Assembly: GCA_011763485.2 (NCBI GenBank)
Contig: JAANSK020074464.1
Span: forward strand, 1-27,609
Direction: 5' to 3'
Source of the DNA: Isoetes engelmannii
Lineage: Eukaryota; Streptophyta; Lycopodiopsida; Isoetales; Isoetaceae
DNA length: 27,609 nt
The position numbers and the translations under genes are program-made. The notes beneath the pieces are model-generated. The model saw only the letters and a list, made by a program, of their open reading frames with translations, did not search any database and was not told the origin of the DNA. Shown here in pieces: positions 27,459 through 27,609 of this stretch; position 1 is the stretch's first letter; every line of letters starts with the position of its first letter.

Positions 27459-27609
27459 TGTGACGCTCCCTGACGCTATACGATGCTCCCATCGTATAAG
27501 CCCAGGAAATCCCCCTTCCCGCTCAAGCACCTTTGAGCCACTGAGTCGGGCCCTCCGTATACCCTGGAACACTCGTGATGGCCGAGCTTCCAAGGGAAGG
27601 GCATGGAGG
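27459..27609 (+). other. Possible LTR start, with hairpin
   Basis: TGTGACGCTCCC at 27459 resembles the TGTGACGC start common in plant Gypsy LTRs. A direct TGACGCT repeat and a perfect 9-bp hairpin follow (27477-27485 pairs with 27490-27498, loop CTCC), then GC-rich sequence unlike the AT-rich DNA to its left. The window ends before this can be confirmed. Confidence 0.3.

Overview
This is nuclear DNA from a land plant. The evidence is a plant-type tRNA-Arg(ACG) gene, a PLS-class pentatricopeptide repeat (PPR) gene, an intron-containing gene for the small subunit of serine palmitoyltransferase, fragments of a plant receptor-like kinase, and a dense load of plant LINE, Copia and PIF/Harbinger-like transposon remnants. 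The PPR repeat style (runs of S-type repeats ending in MPER/MPQR) and the style of the LINEs suggest a fern or another non-seed plant. That is an inference and cannot be proved here.

Layout. 1-1076: short inverted and tandem repeats plus an unassigned coding-like scrap. 1077-6887: a proposed degenerate PIF/Harbinger-type DNA transposon. Its imperfect terminal inverted repeats are flanked by TTA on both sides. A two-exon trihelix/Myb-like gene, now frameshifted, lies on the minus strand near its right end, and an acidic tail-like minus-strand reading lies at 2073-2257. A decayed LINE (2258-4446) and a receptor-kinase fragment (4460-4945) sit inside the same interval. 6905-7180: further copies of the repeat that also precedes the transposon. 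7188-7260: tRNA-Arg(ACG), minus strand, placed head to head with an intact-looking 505-codon PPR ORF (7350-8867). 10340-10852: nested tandem duplications. 11213-13290: a 5'-truncated LINE with a poly(A) tail and a perfect 17-bp target-site duplication, of the same family as the first LINE. 15042-15612: a LINE ORF1-like pseudogene. 16050-17262: a third, unrelated and very decayed LINE reverse transcriptase. 18753-19297: two possible exons of an unidentified gene. 19849-20906: the serine palmitoyltransferase small-subunit gene on the minus strand, in several short exons. 21255-24247: a Copia retrotransposon remnant in the same orientation directly upstream of that gene, with primer-binding site and 5' LTR but no recognisable 3' LTR. 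25752-26294: two tandem duplications, one carrying tRNA B-box-like motifs. 26457-26500: a (GA)22 microsatellite. 27459-27609: GC-rich sequence that may be the start of another LTR.

Only three genes look functional: the tRNA, the PPR gene and the serine palmitoyltransferase subunit gene. They form no operon or pathway; the rest is mainly layers of transposon insertion and decay. I found no convincing undescribed multi-gene system. The most useful results are the reconstructed small-subunit gene, the TTA-flanked transposon with its spliced trihelix gene, and the two sister LINE copies that share one in-frame stop codon.
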